Positions 8,506 to 17,056 of a stretch of DNA of 64,000 nt are shown piece after piece. The notes beneath the pieces are model-generated. The model ran no database searches and had not been told where the DNA came from. It saw only the letters and a list, made by a program, of their open reading frames with translations. The stretch covers positions 1 through 64,000 of the forward strand of contig PWVH01000129.1 of assembly GCA_003563465.1 (NCBI GenBank), in the 5' to 3' direction. Origin of the DNA: Coriobacteriaceae bacterium. GTDB taxonomy: Bacteria > Actinomycetota > Coriobacteriia > Anaerosomatales > SLCP01. How positions within the stretch are numbered: the stretch's first letter is position 1; every line of letters starts with the position of its first letter. The position numbers and the translations under genes were made by a program.

Positions 8506-9808
8506 CAGCATCTCCCTCGGCAAGTCCTACCGGCGCGATAGTAATCAGCACCCTCGTGCCGACTCCGAGTTCGCTGGCGACTGTGAGTCCTGATTCGGGA
8601 CCGTAGTGCCCTTTGAGTCTATCGTCCACGTTTTTCAAAGCTATTCCTAGTCCCTTGCCGAAACCCGGTTCCAGCACTCGCTTCACGTCCTCTTCGGACA
8701 TGCCGGCCCCATCATCGACGACTTCTACTTCCAATCTATCGTCAACATGGCATGCACAGATGCTGACGCGCAGTGTTTCCCCAGACTTCATCCCGTGCTG
8801 AACCGCATTCTCGACAATCGGCTGCACGGCGAACGCCGGTATCTGAACGTCTAGCAGCGAAGGATCCACGTCTTCGTCGACGATGAGACGCTCGCCGAAG
8901 CGGGCCGTCTCGAAGGCAAGATACGTTCGAGCGTACTGGATCTCTTGCTCGAGCGCCACAAGCTCTGCAGTCTCTTCCAGCGTCCGCCGGTAGAACCGGG
9001 CGAACTCGCGCAGAAGCGTGCGGGCTTGCTCCGGCTCGGTGCGTACCAGCATCGCGATGGTGTTTATTGTGTTGAACAGGAAGTGCGGGTGAATCTGCGC
9101 CTGAAGTGCCCTGAGCTCCATGCGACAGGCGAGTTCGGTCTGCCGGTCGAGTTCGGAGAGCTCGAGTTGCGTGGATAGCAATCTTGCCAGGCCCTCGGCC
9201 ATCGCGATCTGCGTATCGTTCAGCAACCGTCTGTGCGTGTAGTAGAACTTCAGCGTTCCCACAGGCCGGTCGCGCATCTCGAGCGGTACTACGATGGCCG
9301 CCTTGAGCAGACATGTGCGTTCGGGACAGCCGATTGCTGCCTTGTTCTCCAGGATACGGTGCTCGTTGGATTCGACAGCCTCGCGCGTGGCACGAGTCAG
9401 AATCGGTCCTCCCGCGAAATGGTGATCCTCCCCAAGCCCGGCGAAACCCAGCACGCGCTCTGTATCGGTGATCGCCACGGCGGTTGCCTCGGTCTGTGCA
9501 AGCGCAAGCTGGCACACGGCTCCAGCCGTCTCTCGTGTCAATCCTTTGCGAAGGTGTGAGAGGCTCTCGTTGGCGATCTGCAGTATCTGATCGGAATGCA
9601 TCGCTTTGAGATGGTCTGGGCGACTGATCCAGCGAGCAATCACGCTTCCCATCGCGATGAGCGTAAGACCGCTGATCGATGCGTAGAGCACCCAGCGTGG
9701 CACATCCGCGCCTACGAGCACCCATCCCACAACCGCCGCAAGCACCGTGACGGCAAAGAGAAGAAGCGAGTCGAAGAGGATAGTGCGCCTCTGAGTCATC
9801 GACACCAT
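8477..9808 (-). CDS. LytS-type sensor histidine kinase with GAF domain
   Basis: This 443-residue kinase begins with two hydrophobic helices (about residues 10-33 and 37-60), then a GAF-like region (about 85-215) and a His_kinase domain with HPHFLFNTINTIAML holding the phosphoacceptor His. The ATPase domain shows an N-box (QPIVENAVQHG) and glycine motifs (DDGAGM, GKGLGIALKN). The N-terminal part is too short for the 5TM-LYT domain, so sensing is probably through the GAF domain or the short loop. Cysteines in CPERTCLL within the GAF region could be functional. It overlaps its response regulator gene. Confidence 0.88.
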   Translation of the reverse strand: MVSMTQRRTILFDSLLLFAVTVLAAVVGWVLVGADVPRWVLYASISGLTLIAMGSVIARWISRPDHLKAMHSDQILQIANESLSHLRKGLTRETAGAVCQLALAQTEATAVAITDTERVLGFAGLGEDHHFAGGPILTRATREAVESNEHRILENKAAIGCPERTCLLKAAIVVPLEMRDRPVGTLKFYYTHRRLLNDTQIAMAEGLARLLSTQLELSELDRQTELACRMELRALQAQIHPHFLFNTINTIAMLVRTEPEQARTLLREFARFYRRTLEETAELVALEQEIQYARTYLAFETARFGERLIVDEDVDPSLLDVQIPAFAVQPIVENAVQHGMKSGETLRVSICACHVDDRLEVEVVDDGAGMSEEDVKRVLEPGFGKGLGIALKNVDDRLKGHYGPESGLTVASELGVGTRVLITIAPVGLAEGDADGTEGTSGR

Positions 9809-9809
9809 C

Positions 9810-10652
9810 TCAACTCATATCCTCAGCTTCGGTCGATCCGACCAGGAATAGGAGACGACCGGGGGACTCCCTGAGGCCAGCTCTTCGGTAGAGAGCACGC
9901 GACGCCAGATTCTCTTCCTGGGTGCAGATACTAACGTCGCCGACACCGGCTCGAAGCAGGTAGGCTACCGCCTCGACAAGAAGTGCCTCGCCTATACCGC
10001 GTCGCCGTTGCGAAGGCCGCACCGCCAACCGCCCAAGAGTCCCGCTATCACCCATGACTGTCGCCAGAGTATAGCCGATGACCCCGTATTCGGACTCGGC
10101 AACGACGATGCGATCCTCCGCGAGGTGACTATTCAGACGCTCATGATCGCAACGCCAGAAGGAATCGAAGCACTCGTTTTCTATACACATCAGCTCGTCT
10201 AAGTCTCCCTGGCTTCCCAGACGCAACCGCACGCCCGTCGGCAGCGCTCGGCCGCTTTGCTGTGCCGAGCGGTGATCGTATCGAAGCACGACGATCGTGC
10301 AGTAAGGAGTCATCCCCGCACGCTCGTAAGGCGAAGCAGCCCCCGTAGGCACCAGCGGACTGAGTAGACGGCCGAAACCTTGTTGGCGCGCAATCCGATT
10401 TAGCTGCCCGACCAGAGCAGGGATGCGCCGTGCCGAGCACCACAGCCCCTTCACGGCCAGCACATCCAGATGGCTCCGCCACCGTTCAAGGACCGCTAAC
10501 TCGCCACTTTCGGTGACCTGCACTCGCCAAGGTGCATCTGCCCGAAAGCGCTCGAGGCCCTCGAGCGTGTCAAAGAGTCCGGCACCCTGGACCACGGGCC
10601 AAAGCCTGAGGACCTCTTCGTCTCTTGCGGGATGAAGACCGTGCTCGCTCAC
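9810..10652 (-). CDS. GNAT family N-acetyltransferase, tandem type
   Basis: The product of about 280 residues ends in a canonical GNAT domain: LGRLAVRPSQRRRGIGEALL is the acetyl-CoA binding motif A, followed by SRALYRRAGL (motif B). The first half (about residues 10-135) has a weaker GNAT-like layout ending in SPYERAGMTPYC, so this looks like a two-domain protein with one degenerate copy. The GTG at 10652 overlaps the stop of the upstream permease gene as GTGA; a longer frame exists but would run far into that gene. The substrate is unknown. Confidence 0.72.
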   Translation of the reverse strand: MSEHGLHPARDEEVLRLWPVVQGAGLFDTLEGLERFRADAPWRVQVTESGELAVLERWRSHLDVLAVKGLWCSARRIPALVGQLNRIARQQGFGRLLSPLVPTGAASPYERAGMTPYCTIVVLRYDHRSAQQSGRALPTGVRLRLGSQGDLDELMCIENECFDSFWRCDHERLNSHLAEDRIVVAESEYGVIGYTLATVMGDSGTLGRLAVRPSQRRRGIGEALLVEAVAYLLRAGVGDVSICTQEENLASRALYRRAGLRESPGRLLFLVGSTEAEDMS

Positions 10653-11419
10653 CACACGCCCACCTCGCCCACCTCGTTGAAAGCGAGTATCGCTGCCAAG
10701 ACGATCAGGAAGAGGGCGAAGGCCAGTCGCACATGGTGCTCTCGTGCAACGCCCGTCAATCGAGCGCCCAAAAAGGCTCCCGGCACAGCGCCGATCGTGA
10801 GGGCGAAGGCCAGGGGTACGTCTACGTTGCCTATCGCCCAATGCGTGATCGAGCCCGGGACCGAGATCACCGTTATGGCGACCAGGCTGGTTCCTATGGC
10901 CTCCTTAAGACGCAAGCCGAAGAAGCGGTGCAGTACCGGCACGAGAACGAATCCTCCTCCAAGACCCAGAAAACCCGAGTAGAGGCCTGCGAGAGACCCG
11001 AAGAGAGCCCAGCCGCGCCACGTCCGCCGCGCCTCGCCTCCGTACTCGCCGGGAGAACCCGTAAGACCGCGCAGCAGGTCGATAGCCACCAACACTATCA
11101 GGCCCGCCGTAATCAACAGCACCACGGTGCCGCCAGCCACTCGACTCGCCATGGCACCGAGAGCGGCAGTCGGGATTCCCCATGCTCCCAGGACAAGACC
11201 GCTCCGGACTCTGGCCGACCCGCTCCATGCATGGGTCGCAGCACCAGCCAGAGCCGCTGGCAAGACAACAGGTAGCGGAGTGCCCACCGCGATCAGCCCC
11301 GGATAGCCGAGTACGAGACGTATCGCCGGGGTGGTCACCACACCACCGCCCACTCCGAACGCCCCCGAAAGCACGCCAGCCCCAAAGCCGACCGCTGCCG
11401 TGAGCAGAGTAGCTGTCAC
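10649..11419 (-). CDS. TauE/SafE family membrane permease
   Basis: The 256-residue protein is almost entirely hydrophobic helices. It has the paired glycine-rich segments of the TauE/SafE family: GAGVLSGAFGVGGGVVTTPA near the N-terminus and SGFLGLGGGFVLVPVL about halfway. Members export sulfite, sulfoacetate or other organic anions, or import small acids. The start is a GTG overlapping the glycosyltransferase stop as GTGA, and its own stop overlaps the GNAT start. No sulfur-metabolism gene is adjacent, so the substrate cannot be assigned. Confidence 0.82.
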   Translation of the reverse strand: MTATLLTAAVGFGAGVLSGAFGVGGGVVTTPAIRLVLGYPGLIAVGTPLPVVLPAALAGAATHAWSGSARVRSGLVLGAWGIPTAALGAMASRVAGGTVVLLITAGLIVLVAIDLLRGLTGSPGEYGGEARRTWRGWALFGSLAGLYSGFLGLGGGFVLVPVLHRFFGLRLKEAIGTSLVAITVISVPGSITHWAIGNVDVPLAFALTIGAVPGAFLGARLTGVAREHHVRLAFALFLIVLAAILAFNEVGEVGVW

Positions 11420-12666
11420 AACTCCGAATCGCCTTGCGCTACGGGGAAACGGCCCGTGATAGCGCTTCGGTCCAGACTACGTTCGCCGGTGAAAAGGGGC
11501 TTCAACGCGACATCGTTCCAGATCCTGTCCATCAGCAGCGGCCATCGACGCTGAAAATCGAAGTAGTTCTGACAGTTCTCGCGAGCGTATTCCGATGCAT
11601 CCTTCAGGGCCACGCGCGCGACTCGAAGATAGCGCCCCCCCTCCTTGCGAGAAACGCCACGCATCAGCGAGGTCGCCACGGCCCGCCATGTCACGGCGGA
11701 GGAGATGAAGATTCCTGGGTAGGGCTGCATAGACTCCGGAGTCACCTGGCGCAGATCCAGTTGTGACTTCGCGAACTCAAGCTTACGATGCTCGTATATG
11801 AACCTGTAAACATCTTGCCTGAACTGCAACGCCTCGCTAGAAAGCCGCGGCGGGCGGTGTATCACGGACCACTCGCCGTCGAGGAACACGTCCCCACCGT
11901 GCATTCGTGCGTTGATGACGTAGTCGACGTCCTCTCCGCGAACCACCCAGGGGTCGAACGAGACGTTGGAGAACATATCCCTATGCAGGGTCAGACAGCC
12001 GCCGAAGGCCACGGGTGTGGGAGTGATGCGCGGTGGCCTATCGACGATCGAAAGAGTCTCGTTGAACAGGTCGCTACGGCGCCAGAAGACATCGGCCCAG
12101 TGCGGATCGTCGTGTCGCTGGTAGTTGCCTTGCTCGTCGGTGTAAAAACCAGTCTTCGCCAGGACCTTCCTTTCGCCTTCGTAGGACTCTCCTACGCCTT
12201 CGATCGATCTCTTGAGGAATGTCGGATCGTCTATGACCTGGTCATCATCGATGAACAGCACGGTCTCGGAGCCGAGGATCGCGCCAGCGATGAGACCGAC
12301 ATTGCGCAGTGCCCCGTAGCCCACGAGACTCACGCCTGGAATCATGTCTGCGAACTCGAGCTGCTCCAGACGACGGTGAAGCGAGCCTAGCTCTGCAGGA
12401 CCGAAAACGAACGCGTCGATGCCAGGGTAGCTTGCAAGAATCCGGCGTACTCGGTCTTCGGCCGCATGCTCAGCGGACGGGTCGGCCGACGCAACGATCA
12501 CGCACACGCGTCCAAGGCCTTCGAGCTGCTCGAGTGAGCGAAGGCAGTCCGGCAGGGTGCCATCGGAGTCGATGGGTGTCGGGTGGTCGTAGACCGATAG
12601 CAGATTGTCTGAGACACGTCCACGGCGGCCCGTCCAGAATGTGGGTATTATCACACAGGGTGTCAC
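11416..12666 (-). CDS. Family 2-like glycosyltransferase
   Basis: This 416-residue protein starts with a VIIPTF strand typical of GT-A enzymes. FIDDDQVID puts the metal-binding Asp cluster at residues 140-142, and VRGEDVDYV at about 242-250 supplies a catalytic-type acidic motif. No membrane helix is evident, so it is likely soluble or peripheral. The GTG start has no strong ribosome site; a second GTG four codons in would give MIIPTF. It is translationally coupled to the TauE permease. Donor and acceptor sugars are not predictable. Confidence 0.75.
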   Translation of the reverse strand: MTPCVIIPTFWTGRRGRVSDNLLSVYDHPTPIDSDGTLPDCLRSLEQLEGLGRVCVIVASADPSAEHAAEDRVRRILASYPGIDAFVFGPAELGSLHRRLEQLEFADMIPGVSLVGYGALRNVGLIAGAILGSETVLFIDDDQVIDDPTFLKRSIEGVGESYEGERKVLAKTGFYTDEQGNYQRHDDPHWADVFWRRSDLFNETLSIVDRPPRITPTPVAFGGCLTLHRDMFSNVSFDPWVVRGEDVDYVINARMHGGDVFLDGEWSVIHRPPRLSSEALQFRQDVYRFIYEHRKLEFAKSQLDLRQVTPESMQPYPGIFISSAVTWRAVATSLMRGVSRKEGGRYLRVARVALKDASEYARENCQNYFDFQRRWPLLMDRIWNDVALKPLFTGERSLDRSAITGRFPVAQGDSEL

Positions 12667-12715
12667 GTGCCGGTCGCTTTCTGATTGCGGAGTATGCTCG
12701 GCCGTTGCCGCGCAG

Positions 12716-13471
12716 CTACGATTCTACCCCTTCGGCACTAGTGGTGTGAGTGCCGTTCTGATCGTCCGCTAGTTCAGCGGGTTGTGCCCTTGTGTCGTTC
12801 TCGATTGTGTCGGCATCTCCTGCTTCAGCATGCGAGCCACATCGCTCAAGGGCATCGCGGAGGACTCCCATCGGCCGCGACCCGACGAAGAGCTCGTTGC
12901 AGATTAATGCAGCCGGCGTGGCGTCGAGACCGAGGTGCAGCGCGACATGGCGGAAACTGTCAAGCCGCTCGTCGTAGATGCCTTCATCCCATGCACGCCT
13001 CACGTGGTCGGACTCGATTCCGACTCCTTCGGCGATATCGAGCAGAACCTCTCGCGAGCCGATGTCCCGCTCCTCGGCGAAGTAGGCACTGAAGATTGCG
13101 CGATGTACTTCTTCGTGGATGGAGTCGCCTGCATCCCGAGCAATCTCGCCGAGGACCAGTGCCTTGTGTGTGTTCGGTAGCAGGCCAGGCTGAACGAAGC
13201 GGAAGCCTTCCTTTTCTGCGATCCGCTTCAGATACTCGTCCACCCGTTCGGAGTGACCCGATCCAGTCTCATCAAGATCGATACCTTCCTCGGGCAGAGT
13301 GGGCCTGAGTTCGAAGGGCACGAGCACAGTATCGAATTCGAGTTCCTCGTCCAAAACGTCGAATCTATTCTGATCGACGTAACAGAACGGACAGGCGTAG
13401 TCGAAGAAGACGAGAACTCGCGGACGCTCCGGGACTGCTCGCTCCTGCTCGGGTGCGTGCTTCTCGGCCAT
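12716..13471 (-). CDS. DsbA/FrnE-like thiol oxidoreductase
   Basis: The 251-residue product has a thioredoxin fold with the redox motif CPFC at residues 27-30 after a VFFDYACPFCY strand, and a DATPAALI segment with the cis-proline. The long helical insert and EVHRAIFSAYFAEERDI resemble FrnE-type DsbA proteins. There is no signal peptide, so it should act in the cytoplasm. The C-terminal 35 residues are polar and low in structure. A G-rich ribosome site lies before the ATG. It follows a radical SAM gene by 15 bases. Confidence 0.85.
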   Translation of the reverse strand: MAEKHAPEQERAVPERPRVLVFFDYACPFCYVDQNRFDVLDEELEFDTVLVPFELRPTLPEEGIDLDETGSGHSERVDEYLKRIAEKEGFRFVQPGLLPNTHKALVLGEIARDAGDSIHEEVHRAIFSAYFAEERDIGSREVLLDIAEGVGIESDHVRRAWDEGIYDERLDSFRHVALHLGLDATPAALICNELFVGSRPMGVLRDALERCGSHAEAGDADTIENDTRAQPAELADDQNGTHTTSAEGVES

Positions 13472-13486
13472 CTGAAGTAAGCCCCC

Positions 13487-14500
13487 CTATTCGACGATTC
13501 CGAGTTCTCGCCCGCACTGGGAGCAGGCGCCGTTGCGCAGCGAGCTCTCGACAATGGTGTACCCTTCCCGTACCACCGCGCGTGAGCCACACGATGGACA
13601 TACACTGTCCTCGCCACCCTTCTCGGCCACGTTGCCCAGAAACACGAAGTTCAACCCCTCTTCCTTCCCGATACGTGCCGCCTCACGCAAAGTCGCAACC
13701 GGTGTCGGCTCGAGATGAGAGAAGTCCAGATACGGGAAGAAACGCGTGACGTGCCATGGCGTGTCCGGCCCTAGTCCTGACGCTATCCAGGACGCGACGG
13801 CTCTGAGTTCCTCCGCGGAGTCGTTTATCGTGGGCACGACGTTCGTGACCACTTCGAGATGCATGCCCCAGCGATGCTTCGCAGCTTCGGCAGCCTCGAA
13901 CACAGGGGCTGGTGAGGGTATCTTGCATAGTTCGCGGTAAGCGCGGTCGGTAGCGCCCTTGACATCGACGCGCCACACGTCGACATGTTCGCCGAGGAAG
14001 TCCATGCCTTCCCTTGTGATGTAACCGTTGGTGACCATGATCGTGAACAGCCCGGCGCTGTGACACTTCTCAGCGCAGTCGCGGACGAACTCGGCCCAGA
14101 TGATCGGTTCGTTGTAGGTGAAGGCGACGCCTGGACAGCCGTTCTCGCGAGCAAGCTCGACCACTGACGTGGGCGAAAGACGCCTCGTGTGTACGGTCGA
14201 ATCCTCGAGATCGGCTCGGCTGATCTGCCAGTTCTGGCAGTGCCCGCATCGCATGGAGCAGCCCAGGCTGCCGAGGGATAGAACTAGAGACCCTGGGTGA
14301 TAGTGGAAGACGGGCTTCTTTTCCACGGGATCGGCGGCCACCGAGGAGACGACACCATACGTGGCCGCCTCGAGTGTCCCGCCCGAGTTCCGCCTGACTC
14401 CGCACACGCCGGTCTTGCCCTCAGCGATCAAGCATCTCCACGGACACAGATCGCATCGGACGCGCTCGCCCTCGGCGTGCCAGACTCGCGCGACATGCAT
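13487..14500 (-). CDS. amrS: AmmeMemoRadiSam system radical SAM enzyme
   Basis: The 337-residue protein has the radical SAM motif CSMRCGHC (C81, C85, C88) and an N-terminal CDLCPWRC cluster with a further Cys33. A second zinc-ribbon-like pair (CPSCG and CSQCG) closes the C-terminus. This arrangement, with GSLVLSLGSLGC before the motif and AFTYNEPIIW after it, matches the PflA-like enzymes named for the AmmeMemoRadiSam system. The Memo and AMMECR1 partners are not in this window. GGGAGG stands before the ATG. The reaction it catalyses is not established. Confidence 0.85.
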   Translation of the reverse strand: MHVARVWHAEGERVRCDLCPWRCLIAEGKTGVCGVRRNSGGTLEAATYGVVSSVAADPVEKKPVFHYHPGSLVLSLGSLGCSMRCGHCQNWQISRADLEDSTVHTRRLSPTSVVELARENGCPGVAFTYNEPIIWAEFVRDCAEKCHSAGLFTIMVTNGYITREGMDFLGEHVDVWRVDVKGATDRAYRELCKIPSPAPVFEAAEAAKHRWGMHLEVVTNVVPTINDSAEELRAVASWIASGLGPDTPWHVTRFFPYLDFSHLEPTPVATLREAARIGKEEGLNFVFLGNVAEKGGEDSVCPSCGSRAVVREGYTIVESSLRNGACSQCGRELGIVE

Positions 14501-14513
14501 TTGCGGCCTCCCG

Positions 14514-16307
14514 TCAGCCTGGGGCGATCCTCACCTGGTCGCGTCCACGTCCCTTGGCTCCGTACAGTGCCCTGTCAGCCGCTTCGAGCAGTGCGTCGGC
14601 ATCCGCGATTCCGGGGCCTGCCGATGCCAAGCCGATCGAGATGGTCACCGCGACGTCTCCGGTGCGATCGGGTCCTGGCAAAGGCACTTCGCGTTCAGCG
14701 ACTGCCGCTCTCAGCTTCTCAGCTACAGCATAGCCCGCTGTCTTGCTGACGCCGGGCAGGATCAGAGCGAACTCGTCGCCTCCGAAGCGGGAGGGGATAT
14801 CGGTCTCGCGCAGCACCTCTTTCATGATTTCAGCGGTGGCCGAGAGGACCGCGTCTCCGGTGACGTGCCCGTATCGATCGTTTACCGCCTTGAAGCCGTC
14901 GATATCTATCATGAGCAGCGTCAGCGGTGTGCCATAGCGCTGGAAACGTGCGAACTCGCTCGCCAACCTCTCAGAAAACGCACGCCGGTTCCAAAGCCCT
15001 GTCAGCGAATCGAGCGTCGCCGACTCCTTCAGAATGCTGTTGGCCTCCTCGAGACGCTTTCGTTGCAGCGGGAAACACATATCCCAAGTCGAATCGGCGG
15101 CCAGTATGGCCTCCGCGTGCTCAACGCACGTATCATGCCCGCACGCGCCGCAGTCCAGCACGGTTTGACGATCGAATTCTCCTTCGACTAGGCAAGCGTC
15201 GATCTCCTGGGTGGTGAACACCCGCCTGAGCACGGGAGCGGCCGTGAAGGAGCGAGCAAGTTCGATCCGCGGCAAGTGTGCAAGCAGTGAGGTCGTATCG
15301 AAAGGGATCGATGGCCCTTGCGAGCCTGAGGAGGCGATCGCCCTTTTCGCGAACACCGATAGTTCGGAACCCGTTGCCGGACCGTCGATGCATCCGTCAC
15401 AACAGAGCATGTCGACCACGAAGGGCTCAGTCTCTCCTCTCTGGATGCCGCCCAAAAGATCGTCTATCTCCTTCAGGCCGCGCACGGTCACCACGTCTCG
15501 AGACGTCATGTCGTACGACGCGAGTGTGCGCCGCGGAAACCCGTCGATCAGCGACAGCTCTTTCACCGGCGCAGGGCGGCGAGAACCAAGCTCAACACCC
15601 ACTGGAGACGAGCGTTGGCTCGAAGACGCCGAGAGCATGTCCCTCAACTCTCCGAAATCGATTGTGACATCCACCGAGCCATCGAAAGCTGGATCGTCGA
15701 CCTCGTCCTTGCGAGCGAAGCACGGCGAGACGTACACGACGGCCACGTCCTCGGGATACAGCGCCTTGATAAGTCTTGCTTGTGCCACATATGGCGGAAC
15801 TATTGGTGCCAGCGCCGGGACGAGTGCGGGATGGAATCGGCGCACCCATGCGACAGCCACCGGACAAGTCGAGCGCAAGACGATAGACTTCGTCCGCTGA
15901 TCATGGCAGCGCTCGTACTCCAACGCCACCATCTCTTCGCCAAGCAGGGTGGTCTCCACGGAGAAGAAGCCTGCATCCTCGAGAGACGCCTCCACCTCAG
16001 CAGGACCCATCGGGTGCAGGGCAGCGATGAACTCCGTGGCAAGCAACGCCACGACTGGCCGCTCTCCTGCCAGCAGTTCGTGTACCAGGGGCAGGTCGTC
16101 ACGGACCGTGTGCGCTCCTCGCGAGCACGCTGTCACGCAGGCACCACACTTGACGCAACGCTCCTGGATGACCTTCGATCGCCTGTCCACGACACGGATG
16201 GCTCCCGCAGGACAGACCCGAACGCAGCCCCAGCATTCCCGACAGGATTCGCCCGGTCCTTCGATGAGTAGGCCGCTCTCGGACGGCGGATGTACTGGAC
16301 GGCCCAT
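14514..16307 (-). CDS. [FeFe]-hydrogenase-like sensor fused to diguanylate cyclase
   Basis: This protein of about 597 residues has four parts. Residues 22-32 and 51-61 are two [4Fe-4S] ferredoxin motifs (C22, C25, C28, C32; C51, C54, C57, C61). About 85-320 is an iron hydrogenase large-subunit-like domain, with single cysteines in STCP (148) and SPC (196) and the cluster LCCDGC (302-306), at positions like the H-cluster ligands. About 384-411 is a CGACGHDTC-type Fe-S domain (C386, C389, C394, C411). About 430-590 is a GGDEF domain with intact GGDEF (509-513) and an RETD inhibitory site (500-503). The ATG at 16307 follows GGAGG. I infer redox or gas input controlling c-di-GMP synthesis. Confidence 0.87.
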   Translation of the reverse strand: MGRPVHPPSESGLLIEGPGESCRECWGCVRVCPAGAIRVVDRRSKVIQERCVKCGACVTACSRGAHTVRDDLPLVHELLAGERPVVALLATEFIAALHPMGPAEVEASLEDAGFFSVETTLLGEEMVALEYERCHDQRTKSIVLRSTCPVAVAWVRRFHPALVPALAPIVPPYVAQARLIKALYPEDVAVVYVSPCFARKDEVDDPAFDGSVDVTIDFGELRDMLSASSSQRSSPVGVELGSRRPAPVKELSLIDGFPRRTLASYDMTSRDVVTVRGLKEIDDLLGGIQRGETEPFVVDMLCCDGCIDGPATGSELSVFAKRAIASSGSQGPSIPFDTTSLLAHLPRIELARSFTAAPVLRRVFTTQEIDACLVEGEFDRQTVLDCGACGHDTCVEHAEAILAADSTWDMCFPLQRKRLEEANSILKESATLDSLTGLWNRRAFSERLASEFARFQRYGTPLTLLMIDIDGFKAVNDRYGHVTGDAVLSATAEIMKEVLRETDIPSRFGGDEFALILPGVSKTAGYAVAEKLRAAVAEREVPLPGPDRTGDVAVTISIGLASAGPGIADADALLEAADRALYGAKGRGRDQVRIAPG

Positions 16308-16380
16308 CAACACCTCCTGCAAGACATCCGTCTTGCCGTCTGCCGTGAATCAAAGCTCTATTCGCTGTTCACTCTCTAGA

Positions 16381-16950
16381 CTAGCCGTGGTTTCTTCCGC
16401 CGAGAAGCCCCGCTGCATCCAAGCGCCTCATAAGCGTGGCCAACGGCAACCCCAAACCGTAGACGACGACCGCTTGACCGAAGCCCACGGTAGCCACTCC
16501 GAGCAGGTATATGACAACCCGTCCACTACCGACATCCAGACCCAAGAACTGTTGCTGGTCGAGGCCTAGAGCCGCCAGAAGCACTGGGAGATACACTGGG
16601 ACAATCAGCGCGTTGCTGAAAACGGGGCCTGCAAGCGCAAATCCGACTCGCTCACGAAAGCGCCACGTCCATGCCGCGCCGAGCAGGGTCGCGATGGATC
16701 CGAAGACCACATCAAGAAGTCCCACCGGGCCGACCGCCCCGACGAGGGTCGCGTTTGCGGCAGCCGTGCCTATCGCAAGACCCGGAACCGCTGCTGGAGT
16801 GAACAGAGCGAGCACGGTGAGCGCTTCACTCAGGCGGAACTGCACCGGACCCCATCCCAATTGAGCGGGCATCTGAAGAACGGCAAGCGTCGCTGCAGCA
16901 TGGACTGCGGCGATGACTCCCGCCTGGGCGATGTAGCGCGTCCTGTTCAC
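16381..16950 (-). CDS. queT: QueT family transporter
   Basis: The 189-residue hydrophobic protein has about six helices and the segment QFRLSEALTVLALFTP, which matches the QueT (queuosine precursor ECF-type substrate-binding) family. QueT proteins work with an energy-coupling module to import queuine or preQ1. The start is a GTG after GGGAG. A TAGAAT hexamer at 16986-16981 on the minus strand may be its -10 element. I looked for a preQ1 riboswitch in the short leader and found none I can support. No queuosine genes are adjacent. Confidence 0.75.
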   Translation of the reverse strand: MNRTRYIAQAGVIAAVHAAATLAVLQMPAQLGWGPVQFRLSEALTVLALFTPAAVPGLAIGTAAANATLVGAVGPVGLLDVVFGSIATLLGAAWTWRFRERVGFALAGPVFSNALIVPVYLPVLLAALGLDQQQFLGLDVGSGRVVIYLLGVATVGFGQAVVVYGLGLPLATLMRRLDAAGLLGGRNHG

Positions 16951-17056
16951 CGGCGGACTCCCATGTGCGGATGCTCGCGGATTCTAGCATACGGCCGGAA
17001 CGGGCGTGCGCTCGAGCGAGAGGTCGAGTGCTTCGCTCCCCATCCGAGATGGCTGC

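Noticed and set aside
16951..17056. preQ1 riboswitch before queT
   Set aside because: The leader is short and I could not find the H-type pseudoknot pattern.
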